64,000 nt of DNA, taken from positions 85,635 to 149,634 of the forward strand of contig JAEYNR010000031.1 in the NCBI GenBank assembly GCA_023412475.1. The letters run 5' to 3'. The stretch is from Fibrobacterota bacterium (GTDB taxonomy: Bacteria; Fibrobacterota; Chitinivibrionia; Chitinivibrionales; Chitinispirillaceae). Position 1 is the first letter of the stretch. Each line of letters begins with the position of its first letter. The notes beneath the pieces are model-generated. The model did not search any database and had not been told where the DNA came from. It was given only the letters and a program-made list of their open reading frames with translations. Below are positions 34,419 to 42,936 of this stretch, in pieces. The position numbers and the translations under genes are program-made.

Positions 34419-37265
34419 CTAAAGGTGTTTTTCTGCCCTGATATAATCCTTCAGGAATTTTCCAGTGAGAGATTTGTCTGATTTTATTATCTGTTCCGGG
34501 GTGCCACAGGCTACAATTTCACCCCCACCGTTTCCTCCCTCAGGGCCCAGATCGATTATGTGGTCTGCGCACTTTATTACATCCAGGTTGTGCTCAATAA
34601 TGACAACTGAATTCCCTTTGTCTACCAGTTCGTGAATTACCGACATCAGCATAAGAATGTCTTCGAAATGAAGTCCGGTTGTGGGTTCATCAAGGATATA
34701 GAGAGTCTTGCCGGTGGCTCTTCTTGCCAGCTCAGAAGCCAGTTTAATTCTTTGCGCTTCGCCACCAGAGAGTGTGTTTGCTGCCTGGCCAAGATGTATA
34801 TAACCGAGGCCGACCTGTGAGAGAACGGTAAGTTTATTTTTAATAGAGTTAATTTTATCAAAAAACAGTAACGCTTCATCGACAGTCATATTTAACACAT
34901 CTGCAATGGATTTATTTTTAAATAGAACGTCAAGGGTTTCTCTGTTGTAGCGTTTACCATGGCAAATTTCACACGGTACATAAACATCAGGGAGAAAATG
35001 CATTTCAATACGAAGAACACCATCTCCCTGGCAAGTTTCGCAACGTCCGCCTTTTACATTAAAGCTGAATCTGCCTGGAGAGTATCCTCTGATTTTACTT
35101 TCGGGCATTGAGGCGAACAGATCGCGGATAAGGTCAAAACACTTGGTATAGGTGGCAGGATTAGAACGGGGAGTGCGCCCGATTGGAGACTGGTCGATAT
35201 CGATAACCTTGTCAATATTGTCGACTCCTTCAAGTGACCTGTATGGAAGTGGCTGGGCTTTGGAAGAGTGCAATATTTTCCTGAGTGCAGGAAAGAGAGT
35301 CTGATTAATTAGAGTGCTCTTACCGGATCCTGACACACCGGTCACGCAAACCAGCATACCCAGAGGGATTTTAACATACACGGTTTTTAGATTGTTCCCT
35401 TTGGCTCCTTTGATCGTTATGTGCTGTCCATTTCCTTTTCTTCTTGAAGGAGGCTGGGGGATGTATTTCCTGCCGGAGATATATGCGCCGGTGAGTGATG
35501 TCGGGTGAGAAGCGACTTCCTGGGGAGTACCCTGGGCGACTATATTCCCACCGTGAATTCCGGCTCCGGGCCCAATGTCAATAAGATGGTCGGCTGCCAG
35601 CATCGTGTCTTTATCATGCTCAATAACTACAACTGTGTTACCCAGATCTCTAAGAGAAAACAGTGTATCGATGAGTTTGGAGTTATCTCTTGGATGTAAT
35701 CCGATACTGGGTTCATCAAGTATGTAAATCACTCCTGTGAGTTGAGATCCGATCTGTGTGGCCAGTCTTATACGCTGTGCTTCGCCTCCGGAAAGGGTAG
35801 AGGCAGTGCGATTAAGTGTTAAATAGGATAATCCTACATTGTTAAGAAATTTGAGCCGTTGATAAATTTCCCTTAGAATCGGTTGAGCGATTTTTGACTG
35901 TCGCTGGTTTAATTTAATAGAAGACAAATAAGCGGCTATATCGGAGATTGGCATAGAAGATATGTCTGCAATGTTTTTATCCCCAAAAAGTATGGCCAGG
36001 CTTTCTTTTCTCAAACGGGCGCCTTTGCAGACAGAGCATTGTTTCTGAGTCATGAATTCTTCAATCCAGTGGCGGATCTCTTCTGAAGAAGTTTCTTTAT
36101 AGCGACGCAGGAGATTTGGGATAACACCTTCGAAACTCTTTTTAAATTCAGCTTTTCCCTCTCTGGAGCCGTTCTCCCATAAGATTCTGATTTTTTCATC
36201 ACCGGAGCCATAAAAGAGAATTTTCTTTTGTTTTTCACTCAAACTGGAGAATGGTTTATCAGAAGGAATTTTGAAGTGACGGCAAACTGCTGAAAGGATC
36301 TGATTATTCCAGCTGCCAGTTGTAGATGCCCCGTTCCAGGCGACAATCGCACCGTTATTAATGCTAAGAGTGGGGTTCGGGACACAAAGATCCGGATCGA
36401 TTTCCATCAAAAAACCCAGTCCATTGCAGTTTTCACAAGCTCCGAAGGGATTATTAAAGGAAAACATGCGGGGAGAGAGCTCATTGTAGCTGATCTGGCA
36501 GTCAGGGCAGGCAAGGAGCTCAGAGAATGTAAGGGTCTGTTTGCCGGTAATGTCAATCAGAACTGTACCATTGATACTGAGCTTTAGCGCAGTTTCAAGG
36601 GAATCGTTAAGTCTGGCCCGGATAGATGGCTTGTTTAATAGTCTGTCAATAACTACTTCGATAGAATGTTTTTTGTTTTTATCAATGGTAATTTCTTCAT
36701 CCAGAGTGTAAACGGAACCATCAATTCGTACTCTGAGTAGGCCGTCTTTTCTGAGTTTTTCCAGTAATTCCCGAAACTCTCCCTTTCGACCGGAAACAAC
36801 CGGAGAAAGAATCTGAAACCTGCTTCCTTCAGGGAGCGACAAGACGCTGTCGGTAATTTCCTGAATGGTCTGGCGGGAGATTATCTTGCCGCAATTATAG
36901 CAGGTGGGAGTTCCGACACGTGCAAAAAGCAAACGGAAATAATCATGAACTTCGGTTATGGTGCCAACTGTGGATCGGGGATTATGTGCAGTTGTTTTTT
37001 GTTCGATGGAGATTGCGGGCGAGAGTCCCTCGATTGAGTCTACATCTGGTTTGTCTAGTAACCCAAGGAATTGCCGGGCGTAAGTGGACAAAGACTCGAC
37101 GAATCTACGTTGACCTTCAGAATAAAGGGTGTCAAAGGCCAGGGATGATTTCCCTGATCCTGACAAACCGGTCATGACTGTAAATGAGTTACGGGGGATT
37201 GTAACATCAATTCCTTTAAGGTTGTGCTCCCTAGCACCTTTGATTATTATATCGCGTACATGCAT
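34419..37265 (-). CDS. uvrA: Excinuclease ABC subunit A
   Basis: 948 residues, full length. Two ABC ATPase modules: Walker A Gly-Leu-Ser-Gly-Ser-Gly-Lys-Ser-Ser near residue 33 and Gly-Val-Ser-Gly-Ser-Gly-Lys-Ser-Thr near 645, each with a Leu-Ser-Gly-Gly-Glu-Ala-Gln-Arg signature. Zinc-module cysteines are visible as Cys-Pro-Asp-Cys with Cys-Glu-Asn-Cys, and Cys-Glu-Thr-Cys with Cys-Glu-Ile-Cys. UvrA finds bulky DNA lesions and loads UvrB for nucleotide excision repair. It follows the second response regulator by 73 bases in the same direction. uvrB and uvrC are not in the window. Confidence 0.98.
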   Translation of the reverse strand: MHVRDIIIKGAREHNLKGIDVTIPRNSFTVMTGLSGSGKSSLAFDTLYSEGQRRFVESLSTYARQFLGLLDKPDVDSIEGLSPAISIEQKTTAHNPRSTVGTITEVHDYFRLLFARVGTPTCYNCGKIISRQTIQEITDSVLSLPEGSRFQILSPVVSGRKGEFRELLEKLRKDGLLRVRIDGSVYTLDEEITIDKNKKHSIEVVIDRLLNKPSIRARLNDSLETALKLSINGTVLIDITGKQTLTFSELLACPDCQISYNELSPRMFSFNNPFGACENCNGLGFLMEIDPDLCVPNPTLSINNGAIVAWNGASTTGSWNNQILSAVCRHFKIPSDKPFSSLSEKQKKILFYGSGDEKIRILWENGSREGKAEFKKSFEGVIPNLLRRYKETSSEEIRHWIEEFMTQKQCSVCKGARLRKESLAILFGDKNIADISSMPISDIAAYLSSIKLNQRQSKIAQPILREIYQRLKFLNNVGLSYLTLNRTASTLSGGEAQRIRLATQIGSQLTGVIYILDEPSIGLHPRDNSKLIDTLFSLRDLGNTVVVIEHDKDTMLAADHLIDIGPGAGIHGGNIVAQGTPQEVASHPTSLTGAYISGRKYIPQPPSRRKGNGQHITIKGAKGNNLKTVYVKIPLGMLVCVTGVSGSGKSTLINQTLFPALRKILHSSKAQPLPYRSLEGVDNIDKVIDIDQSPIGRTPRSNPATYTKCFDLIRDLFASMPESKIRGYSPGRFSFNVKGGRCETCQGDGVLRIEMHFLPDVYVPCEICHGKRYNRETLDVLFKNKSIADVLNMTVDEALLFFDKINSIKNKLTVLSQVGLGYIHLGQAANTLSGGEAQRIKLASELARRATGKTLYILDEPTTGLHFEDILMLMSVIHELVDKGNSVVIIEHNLDVIKCADHIIDLGPEGGNGGGEIVACGTPEQIIKSDKSLTGKFLKDYIRAEKHL

Positions 37266-37338
37266 AAAGGAAATCTTTTCAACTGAGATATTTAAAAAAA
37301 GAGAGAGAGTTTTTTTAAGAAAAAATAATCCGGATAAT

Positions 37339-37809
37339 TTAATCTAATGGAGTGTTAGAAGTACTATCTTTGTTTTTTGGTGTAGGCGGTTGCTGGTTAT
37401 CGGTTTGCAGATCTTCATGGTAGATTTCCCAGGCATTCTGGACGGCTTCGGCGATTTTAGCTCTGTTAAATGGTTTGAATAAACAGGGATAACGGATAGT
37501 TTTATAGATTCTGACCAGAGTATGCCTGGGGTTGTAGCCAAAACCGGTCATAAGTGCCATCTGAGAGGGAATCTTCTTATCTTTTATTTTACTTATGAAC
37601 TCATAACCATCCATGTCAGGCATGGCGATGTCGGTAAGGACCAGGAAATAGGAATTCTTATCCAGCTCATCGAATGCCTCGGATGTAGATGAGATGGTAG
37701 TAACTTCCCATCCCAAAGATTCCAGATAGATCTTCAGGAAATCCAGAACATCAGCTTCATCATCTACAACCAGTATTCGCTTATTTTTTTGCTTTATTGA
37801 AGAGTTCAT
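37339..37809 (-). CDS. Receiver-only response regulator (second of pair)
   Basis: 156 residues: a CheY-like receiver (10-130) with Val-Val-Asp-Asp-Glu, phospho-acceptor Asp60 in Leu-Thr-Asp-Ile-Ala-Met-Pro, Met-Thr-Gly-Phe, and Lys-Pro-Phe, then a polar Gln/Pro/Asn-rich tail without an output domain. Its start overlaps the end of the upstream regulator by 29 bases, so translation is coupled. It likely signals by protein contact. It belongs to the cluster headed by argF and a KaiC-like gene. Confidence 0.9.
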   Translation of the reverse strand: MNSSIKQKNKRILVVDDEADVLDFLKIYLESLGWEVTTISSTSEAFDELDKNSYFLVLTDIAMPDMDGYEFISKIKDKKIPSQMALMTGFGYNPRHTLVRIYKTIRYPCLFKPFNRAKIAEAVQNAWEIYHEDLQTDNQQPPTPKNKDSTSNTPLD

Positions 37810-38164
37810 AAGTTTTATCTATCAGTTCCTGTTTCCCAAATGGCTTAGTGATGTAGGCATCTGCGTTCATAATATGCAGGCCTACCATTTCATCGAATTG
37901 CTGACTTTTGGCAGTTAAAATACCGATTGGTACATCGGTGAAGGAGGGATCGCTCCTGATCAACCTGAAAACTGCCCAACCATCCATTTTTGGCATAGTC
38001 AGATCTAATAGTATCGCCTCTGGACGAAATTCCTTTGCACTCTGATAAGCAATAAGCGGGTCGAGTACAGTTTGGACTTCAAAATCTTTTGTAGTTTCCA
38101 AAACCAGTTTAACTAAATCTGCGATATCTTTGTCATCTTCAATTACTAGTATTTTTTTGGTCAT
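37781..38164 (-). CDS. Receiver-only response regulator (first of pair)
   Basis: 127 residues forming a single receiver domain: Val-Ile-Glu-Asp-Asp near 9, Asp54 in Leu-Leu-Asp-Leu-Thr-Met-Pro, Leu-Thr-Ala-Lys, and Thr-Lys-Pro-Phe-Gly. No DNA-binding or enzymatic domain. It starts 12 bases after a small membrane protein gene. No histidine kinase is in the window, so its phosphodonor is encoded elsewhere. Confidence 0.92.
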   Translation of the reverse strand: MTKKILVIEDDKDIADLVKLVLETTKDFEVQTVLDPLIAYQSAKEFRPEAILLDLTMPKMDGWAVFRLIRSDPSFTDVPIGILTAKSQQFDEMVGLHIMNADAYITKPFGKQELIDKTYELFNKAKK

Positions 38165-38176
38165 AAATATCGCACC

Positions 38177-38476
38177 TCAACTTTTGATAAATTCTGGAAA
38201 AAGCCAATGCCAATATTTTAAACAGATAAGAAAAGCTGTAATACTGGAGATTAGTCTCATAATCAAAGAAATATTAAGTGGGAACTGAAAACCAAACGTT
38301 TTAGTGACAAAATCGATGCCGGTTGCTGTGGCAACCAGAAATGCAGTAAAATAGAGCATTTTGTAATAGGATTTTATTTTCATGGCATCACCTAAGCGTT
38401 TGCTCAAATACGCCAGTATCAGCATTAGAAGCATTGTCGAGATGTCGAAGAGGAAAATAAATTGTAAGGATACCAT
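38177..38476 (-). CDS. Small membrane protein, three helices
   Basis: 99 residues with hydrophobic stretches at about 5-23, 40-60 and 72-92 and a basic loop (Lys-Arg-Leu-Gly-Asp-Ala-Met-Lys-Ile-Lys) after the first. No family recognised. It sits four bases downstream of another small membrane protein of similar size and 12 bases before a response regulator, within the KaiC-like operon. It could be a membrane anchor or sensor half; this is an inference from position only. Confidence 0.6.
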   Translation of the reverse strand: MVSLQFIFLFDISTMLLMLILAYLSKRLGDAMKIKSYYKMLYFTAFLVATATGIDFVTKTFGFQFPLNISLIMRLISSITAFLICLKYWHWLFPEFIKS

Positions 38477-38480
38477 ATAA

Positions 38481-38792
38481 TTACCTGTTTCTGGTTTTCC
38501 TCATAGAGAAAAAGAGATTTAAAATGCCAATTGCAGACGAGAGACTGCTGCCGCTTAACAATAAAGAGGAAGCAATCTGTAATTGAGCAATTCCCATATT
38601 TTCTAAAATAATCGAAATAGTAAAGAGTATCGAAAGAAAAATTGAAATTATAAATGCCATCTTTGGTGATGGTTGATGAAGTCGTTTTTGGTAGAATGCA
38701 GAGATCAGCAGTGCCATAACATTAAGGCAGCTACTAAAAATAATATACCCGGAAAGGATAATTATATCCGTACTTAAAGGCCAACTGTTCAT
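38481..38792 (-). CDS. Small membrane protein, three helices
   Basis: 103 residues with hydrophobic stretches at about 8-32, 45-64 and 70-93 and a basic C-terminus (Arg-Lys-Thr-Arg-Asn-Arg). Its ATG overlaps the stop codon of the KaiC-like gene by one base, so the two are translationally coupled. No known family. It has the same three-helix plan as the next gene, and the two may be distant paralogues or partners. Confidence 0.6.
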   Translation of the reverse strand: MNSWPLSTDIIILSGYIIFSSCLNVMALLISAFYQKRLHQPSPKMAFIISIFLSILFTISIILENMGIAQLQIASSLLLSGSSLSSAIGILNLFFSMRKTRNR

Positions 38793-39562
38793 TATTTTTT
38801 ACCGAACACATTAATGAAAGCATCCTGCGGGGTTGAATGAGTTATTCCACTCATAATACCTTCCCTTCCACTGAACTTCGCCTCTACTTCGATTCCCTTA
38901 GATGTAATCCGGAAGCAGCGGATATCTTTCTGGTGATCACTGCCGCGCATCTTCAGAATGCATAGAGCTTTTTCGATTGCGCTGTCGATCTCCACATATC
39001 TTAAAAGAGTGTAGGAATCCACGATAAAGGGTACTTTGCTTGTAACATGGCTGACCTGGCCTAAGAGGTTATCATTTTCTCTTAGCAGGATACTGGTAAC
39101 ACCTTCTCTTTTTATGGCATTAATCAGGCGGGTTTCGATTTCCCTGAGTTCATATTGATCACTGACCAGTGATTCGAAATGGGTCATACTATCGATTATT
39201 ACCCGCTTAACCTGCATCTTTTCTACCAGAGTAACAAGTTCGCCATCCATTTTGTCAAATTCATCAAGGGTAGTCTGGGGATCTGAGAAGATGACTTTTA
39301 ATTTTCCTTCCTCTTCCAGTTTTTTCAGATCCCAGCCAAACTGCATTGCATCATGATAGTATTGCTGTGGGAATTCTTCGAAGGTAATAATCAGGCCCGG
39401 CTCATCATACATTTTGATTCCATTATAGATGTATTGCATCGCGAGGGTGGTTTTACCTGTTCCGGGAGCACCTTCAAGCAGGTTTGCAGAGCCTCTGAGA
39501 AGTCCCCCGGAAATCATTTTGTCAAGAGCTTTAATTCCAAATGCAACTCTTTGTTCATTCAT
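38792..39562 (-). CDS. Single-domain KaiC-like RecA ATPase
   Basis: 256 residues with one KaiC/RadC-type RecA domain. Walker A Gly-Ala-Pro-Gly-Thr-Gly-Lys-Thr-Thr (31-39), the adjacent glutamate pair Glu62-Glu63 typical of KaiC, Walker B Val-Ile-Ile-Asp124-Ser, and Leu-Lys-Met-Arg-Gly-Ser-x-His-x-Lys-x-Ile-Arg near 203-215, a KaiC hallmark. A 25-residue C-terminal extension follows. Unlike cyanobacterial KaiC it has only one domain, and no kaiA or kaiB is present. It lies between argF and two small membrane proteins plus two response regulators, suggesting a switch or scaffold in that signalling set. Confidence 0.88.
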   Translation of the reverse strand: MNEQRVAFGIKALDKMISGGLLRGSANLLEGAPGTGKTTLAMQYIYNGIKMYDEPGLIITFEEFPQQYYHDAMQFGWDLKKLEEEGKLKVIFSDPQTTLDEFDKMDGELVTLVEKMQVKRVIIDSMTHFESLVSDQYELREIETRLINAIKREGVTSILLRENDNLLGQVSHVTSKVPFIVDSYTLLRYVEIDSAIEKALCILKMRGSDHQKDIRCFRITSKGIEVEAKFSGREGIMSGITHSTPQDAFINVFGKK

Positions 39563-39580
39563 AAATCCACTCCCTTGAGC

Positions 39581-40519
39581 TCAGGAAAACAGGTGTAGAA
39601 TTACAGCTTTTTGTACATGAAGCCGATTTTCAGCTTCATCGAATGCCATTGATTGTTTTGAATCAAGAACATCACTGGTAATTTCTTCGCCCCGGTGTGC
39701 TGGCAAACAGTGAGATACCAGCGCATCTCTGGGGGCAATCGATAGTATCTCCGCATTTAACTGAAAAGAAGCAAAATCACGGCGACGGAGCTCTGATTCG
39801 TGCTCTTGTCCCATACTGGTCCATACATCAGTATAAAGGACAGTGGCATTTTTAACTGCACACTTTAAGTCGCTGGTGACTTTAATTTCACTCCCAGTTG
39901 ATTTAGCGATTGACTTACAGGTATTTAAAAGTTCTGCTGACGGGCAATAGTTATCTGGACAGACCACAGAAAAGTCGTACCCGAGTTTTGCGCATAGTAA
40001 CATTATTGAATTACATACATTGTTGCTGTCTCCAATAAAGACAATCTTTGGTTTCCCACCGTTTTTAAGGTGCTCCTGGAGAGTCATTCCGAATGCCAGG
40101 GCTTGACAGGGATGAAATTTATCGGTAAGAGCATTGATTACCGGTATTGAGCTGTGCTTTGCAAGCAGTTCCACTGTCTGGTGACTATAAGTTCTGGCAA
40201 CAATCAGGTGTACGATTCTTTCTAAATTTCTGGCTACATCGGTAACACTTTCTCTTTTACCCATACCAACCATTTCTGAGGCAAGATTTACCGCATGGCC
40301 TCCAAGTTCATTGATGGCGGTTTCAAAAGTAATACGTGTTCGCAATGAAGGCTTTTCAAAGATCATTACTCCGGTTTTATTATTCAAAACAGTTGGATTA
40401 TTGATTAAACGTTGCTTCTTTAACTCTATAGCACCTGCAATGATGCTCTTTATCTCTTCGGAAGAGAGTTCCTGAAGCGATAGCAGGTCTTTTTTTGGAG
40501 AACTCATGATCTTTTCCAT
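39581..40519 (-). CDS. argF: Ornithine carbamoyltransferase
   Basis: 312 residues; an ATG four codons downstream (40507) is an alternative start with a weak GGAAAA before it. The carbamoyl phosphate loop Ser-Leu-Arg-Thr-Arg (normally Ser-Thr-Arg-Thr-Arg), Phe-His-Pro-Cys-Gln for the same substrate, and His-Cys-Leu-Pro-Ala-His-Arg-Gly for ornithine are all seen. It makes citrulline in arginine synthesis (or works in reverse in arginine breakdown). No other arg gene is near. The KaiC-like gene follows after 18 bases. Confidence 0.95.
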   Translation of the reverse strand: MEKIMSSPKKDLLSLQELSSEEIKSIIAGAIELKKQRLINNPTVLNNKTGVMIFEKPSLRTRITFETAINELGGHAVNLASEMVGMGKRESVTDVARNLERIVHLIVARTYSHQTVELLAKHSSIPVINALTDKFHPCQALAFGMTLQEHLKNGGKPKIVFIGDSNNVCNSIMLLCAKLGYDFSVVCPDNYCPSAELLNTCKSIAKSTGSEIKVTSDLKCAVKNATVLYTDVWTSMGQEHESELRRRDFASFQLNAEILSIAPRDALVSHCLPAHRGEEITSDVLDSKQSMAFDEAENRLHVQKAVILHLFS

Positions 40520-40743
40520 TATGCTGTAAAATACAATTTCATTTTTCAGGAAGAAAAATACTAAAATAATTGTTTCACAGGGTATCTCTGCAAGTATTTG
40601 CGAATCTTCTTGGTTATTTGTGACAAAACGTCAAATACAAACTGTTTTGCATCAGGGAAAAACCTTAATTATTTTGTTTTTATAGAAAAATTTTGAAAAA
40701 AAAGGAACTGACAGCATTTCCGGAGGTTTATTTAGGAGGCGCT

Positions 40744-41028
40744 GTGGAGATCACAGAAGTCAGAATTGCCTTGGTTGACGAAAGCAAGTTAAGGGCTTTT
40801 GTTACTATAACCATTGATGATTGCTTTGTGGTTCGTGGCATCAAGGTTGTTCAGGGGCCAGGTGGAATATTTGTTTCTATGCCCAGTCGAAGAACAAACA
40901 GGGGAACTTTTCAGGACATAGCACACCCTATCCGGGAAGAGCTGCGACTGAAAATGGAAAAAATAATTCTTGATGCATTTCAAACAGAACTAAGGAATAG
41001 GGGTACATCACTTACTGCTACAGATTAA
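40744..41028 (+). CDS. spoVG: SpoVG family RNA/DNA-binding regulator
   Basis: 94 residues from the GTG at 40744, chosen because AGGAGG sits four bases upstream; the frame extends leftward but the family begins at this point. Val-Glu-Ile-Thr-Glu-Val-Arg-Ile, Leu-Arg-Ala-Phe-Val-Thr-Ile-Thr-Ile-Asp-Asp-Cys-Phe-Val-Val-Arg, Met-Pro-Ser-Arg-Arg and Asp-Ile-Ala-His-Pro-Ile match SpoVG throughout. SpoVG proteins bind nucleic acid and adjust expression of many genes, also in non-sporulating bacteria. It lies upstream of tRNA-Gln and rplY-pth. Confidence 0.95.
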   Translation: MEITEVRIALVDESKLRAFVTITIDDCFVVRGIKVVQGPGGIFVSMPSRRTNRGTFQDIAHPIREELRLKMEKIILDAFQTELRNRGTSLTATD

Positions 41029-41103
41029 AAAAGTCATTCCGGGGAGCATAATTTTCTTTTCCGCTTTTAATTCTCCCTGATTTATATTCAGAGATTCTTT
41101 TGC

Positions 41104-41178
41104 TGGGGCGTCGACAAGTGGCAAGTCTCGAGGTTTTGGTCCTCGCATTCGGAGGTTCGAATCCTTCCGCCCCAGCCA
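41104..41178 (+). tRNA. tRNA-Gln (anticodon TTG)
   Basis: A 75-base cloverleaf with CCA encoded. The acceptor TGGGGCG pairs with CGCCCCA, the anticodon stem CGAGG/CCTCG encloses TTTTGGT (anticodon TTG), and the T arm is GGAGG-TTCGAAT-CCTTC (one mismatch-tolerant pair). It lies between spoVG and rplY, a common place for a tRNA-Gln. Confidence 0.95.
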
Positions 41179-41239
41179 CTTCAATCAAATTCCTGATGGG
41201 GTAATAACAGATCTTTATATATTCCAAGGAGGTATTACT

Positions 41240-41869
41240 TTGGACATCATTAAATTGACTGCCCGCCAACGCGAAGGCATCGGCAAGTCCTATACACGGA
41301 AGGCGCGTGCACAGGGTTGGATACCGGCAATCTATTACGGTCATAACTTCGATCCAGTAAAAATCGAAGTGAACCACAAAGAGTTTACAGCTATTGTACG
41401 TGGTAAAAAACAATCCCATCTTATTGATTTAGGTGTGGGCAAAGGTGAATCGGATTCTATCGCGGTAATCAGAGAAGTTCAGAAACATGTGCTTAAAGAC
41501 GAAAAGTTTTACCACATCGATTTTCTTCATGTTGCCACGAATGAAAAGGTAATCGTAGACTGCCGTCTGGAGATTACAGGAGTTGCCGTCGGAGTAAAAG
41601 ATGGTGGTGTTTTGGGGCATCCGATTCAAAGTGTCAAGATAGAATGCATGCCTGCAGATATTCCGGAAAAGATCATTGTTGATGTGACTAACCTTAATAT
41701 TGGTGATTCTATTCATGTTCGTGATCTTTCGATACCGAATGTTACCATTAAAGAGGCTGCAGAAGAAGTTCTGGCTGTAGTTACCCGTGCTACACGCGAA
41801 TCAGAGGAGAGTAAGCCGGAAGCGGCAGCAGCAGCTCCAGTTGCAGCAGCACCAAAGGCTAAAAAGTAG
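41240..41869 (+). CDS. rplY: 50S ribosomal protein L25 (CTC form)
   Basis: 209 residues starting at TTG 41240, with AAGGAGG six bases upstream. The N-terminal L25 domain (Leu-Thr-Ala-Arg-Gln-Arg-Glu-Gly-Ile-Gly-Lys and Gly-Trp-Ile-Pro-Ala-Ile-Tyr-Tyr-Gly) binds 5S rRNA; the second TL5/CTC beta domain (about 95-185) has Val-Gly-Val-Lys-Asp-Gly-Gly-Val-Leu. An Ala/Pro-rich tail ends the protein. It is followed by pth, the usual neighbour. Confidence 0.95.
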   Translation: MDIIKLTARQREGIGKSYTRKARAQGWIPAIYYGHNFDPVKIEVNHKEFTAIVRGKKQSHLIDLGVGKGESDSIAVIREVQKHVLKDEKFYHIDFLHVATNEKVIVDCRLEITGVAVGVKDGGVLGHPIQSVKIECMPADIPEKIIVDVTNLNIGDSIHVRDLSIPNVTIKEAAEEVLAVVTRATRESEESKPEAAAAAPVAAAPKAKK

Positions 41870-41884
41870 GATCTTTCATAATAA

Positions 41885-42499
41885 ATGGGGATATTTTCCT
41901 TTTTTTTCCGACTTTTATCAAACAATAGATACCAACCTGTTGATTATTTGATAATTGGGCTGGGAAACATAGGCAAACAATATTCATCTACAAGACACAA
42001 TATCGGATTCAGGGTGGCTGATAAACTGATTGATTCCTTTGATTTGATAAAAGAAGGAAGAATACCCGAAGCTGATTTTTTCTGTGGATCAATAGATTCC
42101 AAGACTGTAGTTGTAGCTAAACCAAGCACGCTGATGAATCGCTCTGGTGCAGCAGTTAAAAAACTTCTCAGTCGTTTTCATATGGATATCCGCTCTGTGC
42201 TGGTGGTGGTAGATGATATTAATTTGCCTCTGGGAAAAATTCGTTTACGAAAAAATGGGACTCATGGGGGGCATAACGGGCTAAAATCAATCATATCGTA
42301 TGTGGGAAGTGATTTCCCCAGACTGAGGGTTGGGATTGGACCTTTGCCGCTAAATACTGAAATAATTGATTTTGTTTTAGGCGATTTTTCTGCTCAAGAA
42401 GAAAAAGAAGTTCAAAGAGCTGTTGAAAAAGCAGCCGAAGCATCGATGCAATTCACCAGAATTAATATTGATGCAGTTATGAACAGATTTAACAAATAA
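41885..42499 (+). CDS. pth: Peptidyl-tRNA hydrolase
   Basis: 204 residues. It has an N-terminal extension of about 18 residues rich in Phe before the family start Asp-Tyr-Leu-Ile-Ile-Gly-Leu-Gly-Asn. The catalytic histidine is in Ser-Thr-Arg-His38-Asn-Ile-Gly-Phe; Lys-Pro-Ser-Thr-Leu-Met-Asn, Val-Asp-Asp-Ile-Asn-Leu-Pro-Leu-Gly and Gly-Gly-His-Asn-Gly-Leu are conserved. It releases peptides from stalled peptidyl-tRNA. The ribosome site is weak. A strong hairpin separates it from rpsF. Confidence 0.95.
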   Translation: MGIFSFFFRLLSNNRYQPVDYLIIGLGNIGKQYSSTRHNIGFRVADKLIDSFDLIKEGRIPEADFFCGSIDSKTVVVAKPSTLMNRSGAAVKKLLSRFHMDIRSVLVVVDDINLPLGKIRLRKNGTHGGHNGLKSIISYVGSDFPRLRVGIGPLPLNTEIIDFVLGDFSAQEEKEVQRAVEKAAEASMQFTRINIDAVMNRFNK

Positions 42500-42503
42500 T
42501 CCT

Positions 42504-42530
42504 GCTGCCAGACTACGGCAGTCTGGCAGC
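42504..42530 (+). promoter_or_regulatory. Strong hairpin in the rpsF leader
   Basis: An 11-bp perfect stem, GCTGCCAGACT with AGTCTGGCAGC, and loop ACGGC sits 25 bases before the rpsF start and just ahead of its GGGAGG. No T run follows, so it may be a leader control element, an mRNA stabiliser or the 3' end of pth mRNA. An S6:S18 autoregulatory leader is possible but the known bulged motif is not evident. Confidence 0.5.
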
Positions 42531-42554
42531 CTAATTGACCAAGGGAGGTTACCT

Positions 42555-42932
42555 TTGAAAAAGCCGTATGAATCAGTGATAGTTTTTGATGGAACATTGC
42601 CCGACGATGTTCTTCAAAAAGAACAGCAACAGATTGAAGAATTCCTCAAAAGCAATTCGGATTTTGAAAAAACTGATGTCTGGGGAAAAAGAAACCTGGC
42701 CTATCAGATAAGGAAAAAGAAAACCGGTTATTTCTGTCTGTTTCTTTTTGAAGGTGAAGGTGATGTGGTTTCGGCACTTGCCCGTCACATTAAATTAAAC
42801 GAGGCTGTACTGCGGCATCTTACTGTTGTCCGGAATGTTAAAAATGATGCTGCCAGAGCAGCGGTATTTGCCAGAAAAGAAAAAGCCGCTGAAGAGGGAA
42901 AAGTCCAAATCGACGAAGAAAAAGAGGAGTAG
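42555..42932 (+). CDS. rpsF: 30S ribosomal protein S6
   Basis: 125 residues starting at TTG with GGGAGG upstream. Tyr-Glu-Ser-Val-Ile-Val-Phe-Asp, Trp-Gly-Lys-Arg-Asn-Leu-Ala-Tyr-Gln-Ile and the Leu-Arg-His-Leu-Thr-Val-Val segment identify S6. A charged C-terminal tail (Lys/Glu-rich, about 25 residues) extends beyond the core. It binds S18 on the platform of the small subunit. First of rpsF-rpsR-rplI. Confidence 0.96.
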   Translation: MKKPYESVIVFDGTLPDDVLQKEQQQIEEFLKSNSDFEKTDVWGKRNLAYQIRKKKTGYFCLFLFEGEGDVVSALARHIKLNEAVLRHLTVVRNVKNDAARAAVFARKEKAAEEGKVQIDEEKEE

Positions 42933-42936
42933 TATT

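Noticed and set aside
38792..39562. True circadian KaiC
   Set aside because: Only one RecA domain and no KaiA/KaiB; a KaiC-like signalling ATPase is all that can be supported.
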